Assembly: GCA_024637145.1 (NCBI GenBank)
Contig: JAGXFQ010000028.1
Location: 17,822 to 81,821, forward strand
Source of the DNA: Desulfobulbaceae bacterium
GTDB taxonomy: Bacteria; Desulfobacterota; Desulfobulbia; Desulfobulbales; SURF-16
Direction of reading: 5' to 3'
Length of the DNA: 64,000 nucleotides
Shown: one piece after another, positions 55,815 to 63,687 of the stretch
Layout: every line of letters starts with the position of its first letter
Position numbering within the stretch: position 1 is the first letter of the stretch
Position numbers and translations under genes: made by a program
Notes under the pieces: model-generated
Seen by the model: the letters and a program-made list of their open reading frames with translations, nothing else
The model's database searches: none
What the model was told of the DNA's origin: nothing

Positions 55815-56894
55815 ATGGCGGCCAAAAGCAGAAAACTGCGCTCCGGCTACACCACCGGCGCCTGCGCCGCCGCCGCAGCCAAAGCAGCGGCAACGGCGCT
55901 TTTTGGGGGCAGCTGCCCCACAGAGGTGGAGATCCCCTTCCCTGATGGCAGCCGGGTCACCTTTGCCGTGAGCCGCTGCCAGCTGCGCCACAAAGAGGCA
56001 GAGGCAGCAGTGATCAAGGATGCCGGCGACGACCCGGACGTCACCAACGGCGCCGAGATCGTGGCCGTGGTGGGCCTGATGTGCGGCTGCGGCGCTGAAC
56101 CGGTGGAGATCAGGGCGGGTCGCGGCGTGGGCCGGGTCACCAAACCGGGCCTGGCCCTGGAGGTGGGCCAGGACGCCATCAACCCGGTGCCGCGGCAGAT
56201 GATCAAGGCGGCGGTGGCTGAGGTTCTGGACCAGGCAAGGGAGCGCCAGGATGTCATTGTCTTCATCTCCATACCAAAGGGCGAGGAGCTGGCCAAAAAG
56301 ACCCTCAACCAGCGGCTGGGGATTGTAGGCGGCCTCTCCGTCCTGGGTACCACCGGCATTGTCCGGCCAGTATCGGCCGCGGCCTGGACCGCCACCATCA
56401 GCGCCTCCATGTCCGTGGCCAGAAAGACAGGACTGGAGGAGATCGTCCTCGCCACCGGCCGCACCTCAGAGGCGGCGGTGCAGAAAGAACTATTCCTGCC
56501 GGAAGAGGCCTATGCCATGATGGGCGACTACCTGGAATTTTCCCTCCAGGAGGCGGCCCGCCACGGCTTCAAGAAAATCCATCTGGCCGCCATGTGGGCC
56601 AAGGTGATGAAGGCGGCCATGCAGGTTCCCCAGACCCACGTGCGCCACGGTGCCCTGGAGGTGGAGGCGGCCCTGGCCTTCTTAGGCGAGCTCGGCGTTG
56701 AAGATGAAGTACTGGCCAGCCTGCAGGGCTCCAACACGGCCCGGGAGATCTATGGCCGCCTCACGGAGTTGGACCGCGCCGATATTATTGAAGAGGTGTG
56801 TCTGGCCGCCCAAGCATACGGCCAAAAGGTTTCTGGTCTACTGGTAACGGTTTATCTGGTGGACGGCCAAGGCAAGCTGGTAGTGACGGTGTGA
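55815..56894 (+). CDS. cbiD: Cobalt-precorrin-5B C1-methyltransferase
   Basis: CbiD methylates C1 of the corrin ring in the anaerobic pathway. The 359-residue protein opens with the signature LRSGYTTGACAAAAAKAA at about residue 8. It continues with KDAGDDPDVTNGAEI near residue 68, GRGVGRVTKPGLALEVGQDAINP near residue 102 and a GGLSVLGTTGIVRPVS segment near residue 172. The ATG follows the cbiC stop with no gap. Repeat R4 lies directly downstream. Confidence 0.96.
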   Translation: MAAKSRKLRSGYTTGACAAAAAKAAATALFGGSCPTEVEIPFPDGSRVTFAVSRCQLRHKEAEAAVIKDAGDDPDVTNGAEIVAVVGLMCGCGAEPVEIRAGRGVGRVTKPGLALEVGQDAINPVPRQMIKAAVAEVLDQARERQDVIVFISIPKGEELAKKTLNQRLGIVGGLSVLGTTGIVRPVSAAAWTATISASMSVARKTGLEEIVLATGRTSEAAVQKELFLPEEAYAMMGDYLEFSLQEAARHGFKKIHLAAMWAKVMKAAMQVPQTHVRHGALEVEAALAFLGELGVEDEVLASLQGSNTAREIYGRLTELDRADIIEEVCLAAQAYGQKVSGLLVTVYLVDGQGKLVVTV

Positions 56895-56911
56895 AAAAAA
56901 AATTGTTTGAT

Positions 56912-56992
56912 AACCACAAAGACACAGAGACACAGAGACACAAAGAAAGACAAAAAAACAAACCTTTGTGCCTTTGTGTCTCTGTGTTGAAA
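56912..56992. repeat. AC-rich palindromic repeat, copy R4 (between cbiD and cbiET)
   Basis: Arms AACCACAAAGACACAGAG and a near-complement ending in TCTGTGTTGAAA; the centre is A-rich. It ends 13 bases before the cbiET ATG, leaving no recognisable Shine-Dalgarno. Confidence 0.88.
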
Positions 56993-57005
56993 AGTACACT
57001 TTAAA

Positions 57006-58208
57006 ATGCCACATAAAATCATTCTCATAGGCATCGGCCCAGAAGCGCTCACCGCCAAGACCGAGGCCCTGCTTGAGGCCTGCCCCGTGGTGGTGGCCTC
57101 CAGCCGCCATCGCCACCTGGTGCCGAACGGCAAGGAGATCATTGCCATCACCCCGGTCCAGCAGACCCTGGACCTGGTGGCCGCGCGCCTGCAGGACGGC
57201 CCGGTGGCGGTGCTGGCCAGCGGCGACCCACTCTTTTTCGGGATCGGCCGCACCCTTTTAAAGACCGTGGGCCGCGACCGCCTGGAGGTCCATCCGGCGC
57301 TCTCCTCGGTGCAGCTGGCCTTCAGTCGCTCCAAGGAACCGTGGGACGATGCGGCCTTTGTCTCCCTGCATGGCCGCGAGACAGAGCATATCCTGGCGCT
57401 GCTGCTGCCCCACGACAAGGTGCTGGTCTTCACCGATGGCAGCAACAGCCCGGACGCCCTCTGCCGCCAGCTGCTGGCCTGTTTCGCGGCAGTGGATGAC
57501 ACCGAGACGCCCGGACGCTACGAGGTGATGGTGGCCGAGAACCTGGGCCAGAAGGAGGAACGGTTGACCAGCGGCAGCCTGGAGGAGATCAGCAGCCACT
57601 CCTTCAGCCCTCTGAACGTGGCGATCTTCAAACGCCAGGCCCGGTCCCAGCCCTTTTCCTTTGGCCTGGAGACGAGCGCTCTCAAGCACAGCCGCGGCCT
57701 GATCACCAAGGACGAGGTCCGGGCCGCTACCCTCCATAAACTGCAGCTCCCCGAGCAGGGTGTACTGTGGGACATCGGTGCCGGCAGCGGCTCGGTGTCA
57801 GTGGAGGCGGCCCGCCTCTGCCCCGGCCTGATGGTCTATGCCGTGGAACGCCAGGAGGCGGAGCAGGCCAATATCAAGGCCAACATCAGGAGCTACCAGT
57901 GCCATACCGTCCAGCTCGTGGCTGGACCGGCCCCGGAGGTACTGGCGGCACTGCCGGCGCCGGACCGCATTTTCATCGGCGGCAGCGGCGGCAACCTGGC
58001 ACAGATTATTGACGTTGGGGCAACCAGGCTGAAGCCCGGCGGCATCATGGTGGCCAATGCGGTGCTGGCCAAGACAGCAGCGGCAGCCCCGACCCTCATG
58101 CAAGAACAGGGACTGCTTGTGGATGCCTGTGAGATTCGGGTGACCAGAATAACGGCAACAGGAAACGAGGAAATGAGCCCTATTACCATCATCCGGGGCC
58201 GCAAATAA
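57006..58208 (+). CDS. cbiET: Cobalt-precorrin-7 C5-methyltransferase / precorrin-6B C15-methyltransferase-decarboxylase fusion
   Basis: This is a two-domain enzyme equal to CobL. The N-terminal CbiE part (about residues 1-195) has ILIGIGPEALT and the methylase loop LASGDPLFFGIGRTLL near residue 70. The C-terminal CbiT part (about 205-400) has the SAM-binding motif WDIGAGSGSVSVEAARL near residue 257 and DRIFIGGSGGNL near residue 319. It adds methyls at C5 and C15 and decarboxylates the C12 acetate. The 400-residue length fits the fusion. Its last codons are duplicated near cbiA. Confidence 0.94.
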   Translation: MPHKIILIGIGPEALTAKTEALLEACPVVVASSRHRHLVPNGKEIIAITPVQQTLDLVAARLQDGPVAVLASGDPLFFGIGRTLLKTVGRDRLEVHPALSSVQLAFSRSKEPWDDAAFVSLHGRETEHILALLLPHDKVLVFTDGSNSPDALCRQLLACFAAVDDTETPGRYEVMVAENLGQKEERLTSGSLEEISSHSFSPLNVAIFKRQARSQPFSFGLETSALKHSRGLITKDEVRAATLHKLQLPEQGVLWDIGAGSGSVSVEAARLCPGLMVYAVERQEAEQANIKANIRSYQCHTVQLVAGPAPEVLAALPAPDRIFIGGSGGNLAQIIDVGATRLKPGGIMVANAVLAKTAAAAPTLMQEQGLLVDACEIRVTRITATGNEEMSPITIIRGRK

Positions 58209-58232
58209 ATCGGCGGTTTTGATAACTACAGC

Positions 58233-58296
58233 CTCACCACAGAGGCACAGAGACACAGAGGGGTTTTTCTCCGTGCCTTTGTGCCTCTGTGGTGAA
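58233..58296. repeat. AC-rich palindromic repeat, copy R5 (between cbiET and cbiL)
   Basis: Arms CTCACCACAGAGGCACAGAG and CTTTGTGCCTCTGTGGTGAA pair closely around a T-rich centre. It lies 24 bases past the cbiET stop. Its flanks on both sides recur, inverted, around R2. Confidence 0.9.
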
Positions 58297-58334
58297 AAAA
58301 ACATGCTCTCACAACGACATAAACGGAACACACA

Positions 58335-59048
58335 TTGAATACCTTTTATATTATCGGCACTGGCCCGGGCGACCCGGAACTGATCACGGTCAAGGGTCTG
58401 CGCACCATGGAAAAATGTGCCACCCTGGTGGCCCCCAAGGCCAAAGTAAACGGCGACTCCACCGCCCTGGGCATCGTCAAGGGATTGCTCAACCTCGATG
58501 ACAAGAAGGTCGTCGAGGTCTGCTTCCCCATGCACAAGGTCAACAACGGCCGCAGCAGCCGGGAGGTAGAGGCGGCCTGGCAGGAAGCGGCCCGTCTCAT
58601 CCTTGACCATCTCAAGGAGGGCGATGTGGCCTTCCCCACCCTGGGCGATCCGGCCGTCTACTCCACCGGCTTCTATGTCTACGCCACCCTCAAGGAAATG
58701 GCGCCGGACATGGAGATCAAGATCATCCCCGGCATCACGGCCATGAGCTGCTGCTCGGCCATGGGCAACCAGCCCTTATGCCTGGGCGGCGAGGTGCTGG
58801 CCGTGGTGCCGGCCACCTTTGATGATGACCGGCTGCGCGCGATCCTGGCCAACTGCGACTCGGTGGTACTGATGAAGGTCCACACCGTCCTGCCCCGCCT
58901 GCTGGGCCTGCTGGATGAGCTGGGGCTGACAAAACGTGCCGTCTGTTACGAGCAATGCGGCATGGCCGGAGAAAAGGTGCACAGCGACCTGCGGCAGCTG
59001 GTGGGCCGGGAGCTCCACTATTTTTCCACCATCATCATCCGGAAGTAA
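58335..59048 (+). CDS. cbiL: Cobalt-precorrin-2 C20-methyltransferase
   Basis: CbiL methylates C20 of cobalt-precorrin-2. The 237-residue protein has the methylase start FYIIGTGPGDPELITVKG, the family motif LGDPAVYSTGFYVY near residue 104 and PGITAMSCCSAMGNQPL near residue 134. Translation probably starts at a TTG at 58335, since no ATG fits and the encoded N-terminus is right for the family. It lies 39 bases after repeat R5. Confidence 0.94.
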   Translation: MNTFYIIGTGPGDPELITVKGLRTMEKCATLVAPKAKVNGDSTALGIVKGLLNLDDKKVVEVCFPMHKVNNGRSSREVEAAWQEAARLILDHLKEGDVAFPTLGDPAVYSTGFYVYATLKEMAPDMEIKIIPGITAMSCCSAMGNQPLCLGGEVLAVVPATFDDDRLRAILANCDSVVLMKVHTVLPRLLGLLDELGLTKRAVCYEQCGMAGEKVHSDLRQLVGRELHYFSTIIIRK

Positions 59049-59074
59049 GGATGGACGGACTAAAAACTCATTTT

Positions 59075-59138
59075 TTCACCACAAAGACACAAAGACACAA
59101 AGGGAAAAAACCTCTGTGCCTTTGTGCCTTTGTGGTTC
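59075..59138. repeat. AC-rich palindromic repeat, copy R6 (between cbiL and cbiF)
   Basis: Arms TTCACCACAAAGACACAAAG and CTTTGTGCCTTTGTGGTTC. It ends ten bases before the cbiF start, in the place of the ribosome site. Confidence 0.88.
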
Positions 59139-59148
59139 ATAAAACACT

Positions 59149-59916
59149 ATGATGAACCACCCAAACACCATATACTTTGTCGGCGCCGGGCCCGGCGACC
59201 CGGAACTGCTCACCATCAAGGGCCGCCGCCTGCTGGACGAAGCAGATCTCATTGTCTATGCCGGCAGCCTGGTCAATCCCGCCCTGCTGGCAGGACTTAG
59301 CGCCGAACTGCACAACTCGGCCCCCCTCAACATCGAAGAGACCACTGCCCTGCTGGTGACAGGCCACAAGGCCGGTAAGAAGGTGGTGCGGCTGCACACC
59401 GGTGATCCTGCCATCTTTGGGGCCATCAAGGAGCAGATGCTGCGGCTGGACGCCGAAAACATCCCCTACCAGGTGGTGCCGGGCGTCAGCTCGGCCACGG
59501 CCGCGGCTGCGGCGCTTAAGGCCGAACTCACCCTGCCGGAGATCTCCCAGACCGTGATCATCACCCGCCAGGCCGGTCGCACGCCGGTGCCGGACAAAGA
59601 AAAACTGGCGCTGCTGGCCAGCCACCAGGCCACCATGATGATTTTCCTCAGCGTCGGCATGATCGACACCGTGGTGGCCGAACTGGCGCAAGGCGGCTAC
59701 CCGAGCCATACCCCCATTGCCGTGGTGGAAAAGGCGAGCTGGCCCGATGAACGCACAGTACGCGGCACCCTGGCCACCATCGGCCGCCAGGTCAAGGAGG
59801 CGGGCATCACCAAGACCGCCATGATCGTGGTGGGCGAGGTGCTGGCCGGCCGCCTGGAGAGCGAAAGCAGGCTCTACGCCAAATCCTTCAGCCATGAGTA
59901 CCGTCAGGGTTCATGA
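59149..59916 (+). CDS. cbiF: Cobalt-precorrin-4 C11-methyltransferase
   Basis: CbiF methylates C11 of cobalt-precorrin-4. The 255-residue protein has IYFVGAGPGDPELLTIKG at the start, VRLHTGDPAIFGAIKEQM near residue 82 and the PGVSSATAAAAALKAELTLPE segment near residue 108, which separate CbiF/CobM from other corrin methylases. It begins at one of two adjacent ATG codons. Its end overlaps cbiG by four bases. Confidence 0.95.
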   Translation: MMNHPNTIYFVGAGPGDPELLTIKGRRLLDEADLIVYAGSLVNPALLAGLSAELHNSAPLNIEETTALLVTGHKAGKKVVRLHTGDPAIFGAIKEQMLRLDAENIPYQVVPGVSSATAAAAALKAELTLPEISQTVIITRQAGRTPVPDKEKLALLASHQATMMIFLSVGMIDTVVAELAQGGYPSHTPIAVVEKASWPDERTVRGTLATIGRQVKEAGITKTAMIVVGEVLAGRLESESRLYAKSFSHEYRQGS

Positions 59917-60905
59917 AGATCGGCATCCTGGCCATAACCAGCGGCGGCCAGACGCTGGCTACTGAGCTGGCCGCCCAGCTGCCAGAGGCCACGATGCTGC
60001 CAATGAGCGGCACCTTTGCCGCCAGCCTGGCAGCGGCCTGGCCCCGGTATGACGCCTTCATCTGCATCATGGCCACCGGCATTGTGGTGCGCACCATTGC
60101 CCCCCTGCTGCGCGACAAAGAACACGACCCCTGCGTGGTGGTGCTAGATGAACAGGGCCGCCATGCCATCAGCCTGCTGGCCGGCCATCTGGGCGGTGGC
60201 AATGAGCTGGCCCGCCGTCTGGCCCGGCTCACCGGCGGCCAGGCCGTCATCACCACGGCCTCCGATGTCCTGGGCCATACCGCCCTGGACCTCTGGGCCC
60301 GTGACCACGGCCTGGTCGTGGCGGACAAGGCCGCCTTTACCAGGGCCATGGCCCGGCTGGTCAACCAGGGCCGCCTCGCGGTGTTCAGCGAGGTGGAGCT
60401 GCCGCAATGGCCCGCTGATTTTGTGATGACCGGCAAGCCGGCCGAGGCAGAGCTTATCATCGCCATCCACCAGGAGGTGGCGGGACGCCGGCCCCAGCTC
60501 CACCCCTGCTGCCTGGTGGCCGGGGTGGGCTGCAACCGCGAGACCCCGGCCATCGTCATCCAGCAGGCCTTTGACGAGCTATGCAGCGAACACAACCTGG
60601 CGCCGGCCGCCTTCCGCAATCTGGCCTCCATTGATCTGAAAAATGATGAAAAGGGCTTGCTGGAATTTGCCGCGCAGAATAGATACCCCATAGACTTTTA
60701 CCCCAAGGATCAACTCAACCAGGTTCCCGATCTGATCGCCTCAGCCGCCGTGTTCAAGGCCACCGGCGCCCAGGGCGTTGCCGAACCCGCTGCCATCTTA
60801 AGCAGCCGCGGCCAACTTATTATAGGAAAACAGAAATGGCAGGATGTAACACTTGCAGTGGCCCAGGCCGCCTGGCCGTGGTCGGCACCGGACCGGGCAG
60901 CATAG
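59913..60905 (+). CDS. cbiG: Cobalt-precorrin-5A hydrolase
   Basis: CbiG opens the delta-lactone ring of cobalt-precorrin-5A and releases acetaldehyde. The 330-residue protein shows the N-terminal domain with FICIMATGIVVRTIAPLLRDKEHDPCVVVLDE near residue 50 and LLAGHLGGGNELAR near residue 89. The C-terminal domain has LVAGVGCNRETP near residue 201 and a VTLAVAQAA end. Its last 70 bases also encode the start of cbiH in another frame. Confidence 0.95.
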   Translation: MKIGILAITSGGQTLATELAAQLPEATMLPMSGTFAASLAAAWPRYDAFICIMATGIVVRTIAPLLRDKEHDPCVVVLDEQGRHAISLLAGHLGGGNELARRLARLTGGQAVITTASDVLGHTALDLWARDHGLVVADKAAFTRAMARLVNQGRLAVFSEVELPQWPADFVMTGKPAEAELIIAIHQEVAGRRPQLHPCCLVAGVGCNRETPAIVIQQAFDELCSEHNLAPAAFRNLASIDLKNDEKGLLEFAAQNRYPIDFYPKDQLNQVPDLIASAAVFKATGAQGVAEPAAILSSRGQLIIGKQKWQDVTLAVAQAAWPWSAPDRAA

Positions 60906-61615
60906 ACCATATCACCCCCAAAGCCGTACAGGCCATAGCCGCGGCCGACGTGGTGGTGGGCTACAAGACCTATCTGGAGCTGATCCCGGAACTGCTGATG
61001 GGCAAAGAGATCCTCTCCTCGCAGATGATGCAGGAGGTGGACCGCTGCCGCCAGGCCGTGGAGCTGGCCGCCGGCGGCAAAAAAGTGGCGCTGGTCTGCG
61101 GCGGCGATCCGGGCATCTATGCCATGGCCGGCCTGATCTACGAGGTGGTGATGGAGATCGCCCCCACGGTGCGGGTGGAAATCATCCCCGGCCTGGCAGC
61201 GCTCAACTCCTGCGCCGCCCGCTTGGGCGCGCCGCTCATGCATGACTTTGCCGCCATCTCGCTCTCTGACCTGCTCACTCCTATGGCGCTCATTGAAAAA
61301 CGGCTGGAGGCAGCGGCCATGGCCGATTTTGTCATGGTGATCTACAACCCCAAGTCCAAGAAACGCACCAGCCAGCTGCTTAAGGCCCAGGAGATCGCCC
61401 TCAGGTACCGCAAACCAGAGACGCCGGTGGGCATCGTCACCGCTGCCACCCGGGCCAACGAGACCACCCAGCTCACCACCCTGGCCGAGCTGCACCACGC
61501 CGAGGTGGGCATGCAGTCCACAGTGATCATCGGCAATTCCACCACCTACACCTGGCAGGGGGTGATGATCACGCCGCGCGGCTATCACACCAAATACACG
61601 ATGGGCAAGGAGTAA
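60836..61615 (+). CDS. cbiH: Cobalt-precorrin-3B C17-methyltransferase
   Basis: CbiH methylates C17 and drives ring contraction in the anaerobic pathway. The 259-residue protein has GRLAVVGTGPGSIDHITPKA near residue 11, VVVGYKTYLELI near residue 38, CGGDPGIYAMAGLIYEV near residue 88 and NPKSKKRTSQL near residue 171. The ATG at 60836 has AGGA upstream and lies 70 bases inside cbiG. The glycine-rich SAM loop is encoded within this overlap, so the early start is required. Confidence 0.94.
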   Translation: MAGCNTCSGPGRLAVVGTGPGSIDHITPKAVQAIAAADVVVGYKTYLELIPELLMGKEILSSQMMQEVDRCRQAVELAAGGKKVALVCGGDPGIYAMAGLIYEVVMEIAPTVRVEIIPGLAALNSCAARLGAPLMHDFAAISLSDLLTPMALIEKRLEAAAMADFVMVIYNPKSKKRTSQLLKAQEIALRYRKPETPVGIVTAATRANETTQLTTLAELHHAEVGMQSTVIIGNSTTYTWQGVMITPRGYHTKYTMGKE

Positions 61616-61618
61616 GAG

Positions 61619-62725
61619 ATGGCCCCGGCCTGTGCTGATGCGGCCGTCCGGGCCGCCGCCCATTTCAGCGCCAGCGCGGCCGGACTGAGAGTGGCGGAGA
61701 TCGGCAGCGGCAACATCAACGACACCTTTCTGGTCCGCGGCCCCGGCCAGGCCGCCTTTATCCTGCAACGCATCAGCCGTCAGGCCTTCAGTAGGCCGGA
61801 GCAGATCTGCGCCAACCTCCAGGTGATCAGCCGCCACCTGCCGCCCCACACAGTGGCGGCCCTGGTCCCGGCCCGGCGCTGGGTGGTGCCGCAGCTCCTT
61901 GGCAGCCGGGAGCAGGGCCTCTGGTGGTGCGATGCCACCGGCAATTTCTGGCGGGCCCAGAGCTATGTGGCAGAGGCCGTCACCCTGCCGGGCCTGGCAT
62001 CGCTTGCGCAGGCCCAAGAGGTGGGCCGCAGCCTGGCCATCTTCCACAGCCTGGTAGCTGCCATTCCCCCCACGGCCCTGCAGGCCGCCATCCCCCACTT
62101 CCACCAGACGCCCCACTATTTCAAGCTCTACGAACAGTCCTGCCAGGCCGCCAACCAGCCACAAGCCAGTGAGCTGACCAACCAGTGCCACCACTTCATC
62201 CAGCAGCGGGCCCACCAGCTCAGCACCCTGGAGGATGCCAAGCAGCGGGGCGAGCTGCACGAAACCGTGATCCACGGCGACCCAAAGCTGGCCAACATCC
62301 TCTTTGACAGCAAAACCCACCAGGCCTGCGCCCTCATTGACCTGGACACCGTGGGCCCCGGCCTGCGCCTCTACGACCTAGGCGATTGCCTGCGCTCCTG
62401 CTGCAATCGCAGCGACCCGGATCAGAAGCCGGAGCACACCCGCTTTGACCTGGAGCGCTGCCGCGCCATCCTTAGCGGCTACCTGGAGCATGGCCGCCCC
62501 CTCCTCACCGCCGCAGACCATAGCTATCTCTACGACGCCATCCGCCTCATCCCCCTGGAGCTGGGCCTGCGCTTCTTCAGCGACTACCTCACCGGCTGCC
62601 ACTACTTCAAGACTTCTGACCCCCTGCACACCCTGCACCGCGCCCTGGCCCAGTTTCAGCTGGTGGCAAGCATTGAAGCCCAGCACAAAGAGCTGGTTGA
62701 GCTGCTGGAGGGTTTGGAAGACTGA
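61619..62725 (+). CDS. APH/NahK-like small-molecule kinase at the end of the cobalamin operon
   Basis: The 368-residue protein belongs to the aminoglycoside phosphotransferase-like kinase superfamily. It has a GSGNINDTFLV glycine loop near residue 29 and FILQRISRQAF near residue 47, as in N-acetylhexosamine kinases. The catalytic loop VIHGDPKLANILFD is near residue 217 and the metal-binding DLDT near residue 240. It starts three bases after the cbiH stop, so it belongs to the B12 operon. Its substrate cannot be read from sequence. Sugar-1-kinase activity or phosphorylation of a nucleotide-loop precursor are both possible. Confidence 0.82.
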   Translation: MAPACADAAVRAAAHFSASAAGLRVAEIGSGNINDTFLVRGPGQAAFILQRISRQAFSRPEQICANLQVISRHLPPHTVAALVPARRWVVPQLLGSREQGLWWCDATGNFWRAQSYVAEAVTLPGLASLAQAQEVGRSLAIFHSLVAAIPPTALQAAIPHFHQTPHYFKLYEQSCQAANQPQASELTNQCHHFIQQRAHQLSTLEDAKQRGELHETVIHGDPKLANILFDSKTHQACALIDLDTVGPGLRLYDLGDCLRSCCNRSDPDQKPEHTRFDLERCRAILSGYLEHGRPLLTAADHSYLYDAIRLIPLELGLRFFSDYLTGCHYFKTSDPLHTLHRALAQFQLVASIEAQHKELVELLEGLED

Positions 62726-62964
62726 GAAGTGGAGGGTTGGCCGCCAGGACAAGGACATTACCCACAAAGACAGAGAACAACCGGGGACATCCAGCAGGAT
62801 AAGCCGCTGTCCTGACACAAAAAAATCTTGAGCTCCTTTATGGTGTCAGGTAGACAGAGATCATACCGAACCCTTTTAGAACTATAGATATAAGCGGCTC
62901 GAAACCAGGCAAGAGTCAAAAGCTGGCTTGACCTCTTTCCCTCATCCTTCTATCTGTTCCCAGG

Positions 62965-63687
62965 TCAGTCAAAAACGCAATCGCGGAACAACACAACTCT
63001 CCTCTCTGTTTTCTTGGCTTTATACATTGCCTTATCGGCATTTTTGAAAAGGATGTCTGCCGTTTCTCCATCTGCGGGGTATATGGAAATACCGATACTG
63101 ACTTTAATAGAAAGAACAGTCTCCTTAAACTTGAAGTCCTCGGAAATTCGTTTAACAATCAACTCTGCAAGGCGAGTTACCTCGGCTTCTTGCTTGACTT
63201 CCAATAACAGGCACACAAATTCGTCGCCTCCCCAGCGACTGACCGTGTCTTCTTCGCGGGTGGCAGACTGTAAACGGTCTGCCACCGTGAGCAGCACCTT
63301 GTCTCCCAGATCATGACCATAGGAGTCGTTAATGTTCTTGAAATTGTCGATGTCCATAAACAGGACGGCGAGTTTCCAACCATGCCGCTTGGCCTGGATT
63401 AACCCATGATCGAGGCGCTCTTCAAATAATACACGGTTCGGCAGACCTGTGAGCGCGTCATGAAGCGCAACGTTTCGTGATTCTTCTTCTTTGGCCTGGG
63501 ATTGCGATAAATCGTCGCGCACATCGGCGAGATCGTGCTTCACACCAGAGAGTTCGGTTTCGATTACCAGTCGTTGCGCCACCTCCTTGGCAAGTTCGGT
63601 GTTGACCTGATGTAAATCGTCTGCGGCTTTCGCCACTTTATATTCGACCTCTTTGTTCTGATTGATGGCCTCTTTGATGATCTGCAC
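62965..63687 (-). CDS. Diguanylate cyclase (GGDEF) with coiled-coil N-terminus, probably incomplete at its start
   Basis: The 240-residue product from a GTG at 63687 has a coiled coil (about residues 10-75) and a complete GGDEF domain with HDALTGLPNRVLFEERLD, DIDNFKNINDSYGHDLGD and the active loop RWGGDEF near residue 153. An intact RxxD inhibitory site (REED) lies upstream of it. Helical coding sequence continues in frame to 63852 with no ATG, GTG or TTG. An ATG at 63895 opens a lysine-rich start in the adjacent frame, so a one-base frameshift near 63845 may have split the gene. The function is c-di-GMP synthesis. Confidence 0.8.
   Translation of the reverse strand: MQIIKEAINQNKEVEYKVAKAADDLHQVNTELAKEVAQRLVIETELSGVKHDLADVRDDLSQSQAKEEESRNVALHDALTGLPNRVLFEERLDHGLIQAKRHGWKLAVLFMDIDNFKNINDSYGHDLGDKVLLTVADRLQSATREEDTVSRWGGDEFVCLLLEVKQEAEVTRLAELIVKRISEDFKFKETVLSIKVSIGISIYPADGETADILFKNADKAMYKAKKTERRVVLFRDCVFD

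Noticed and set aside
62757..62780. Possible seventh copy of the AC-rich repeat (ACCCACAAAGACAGAGAAC)
   Set aside because: Only half an arm is present, with no complementary arm nearby; too short to call.
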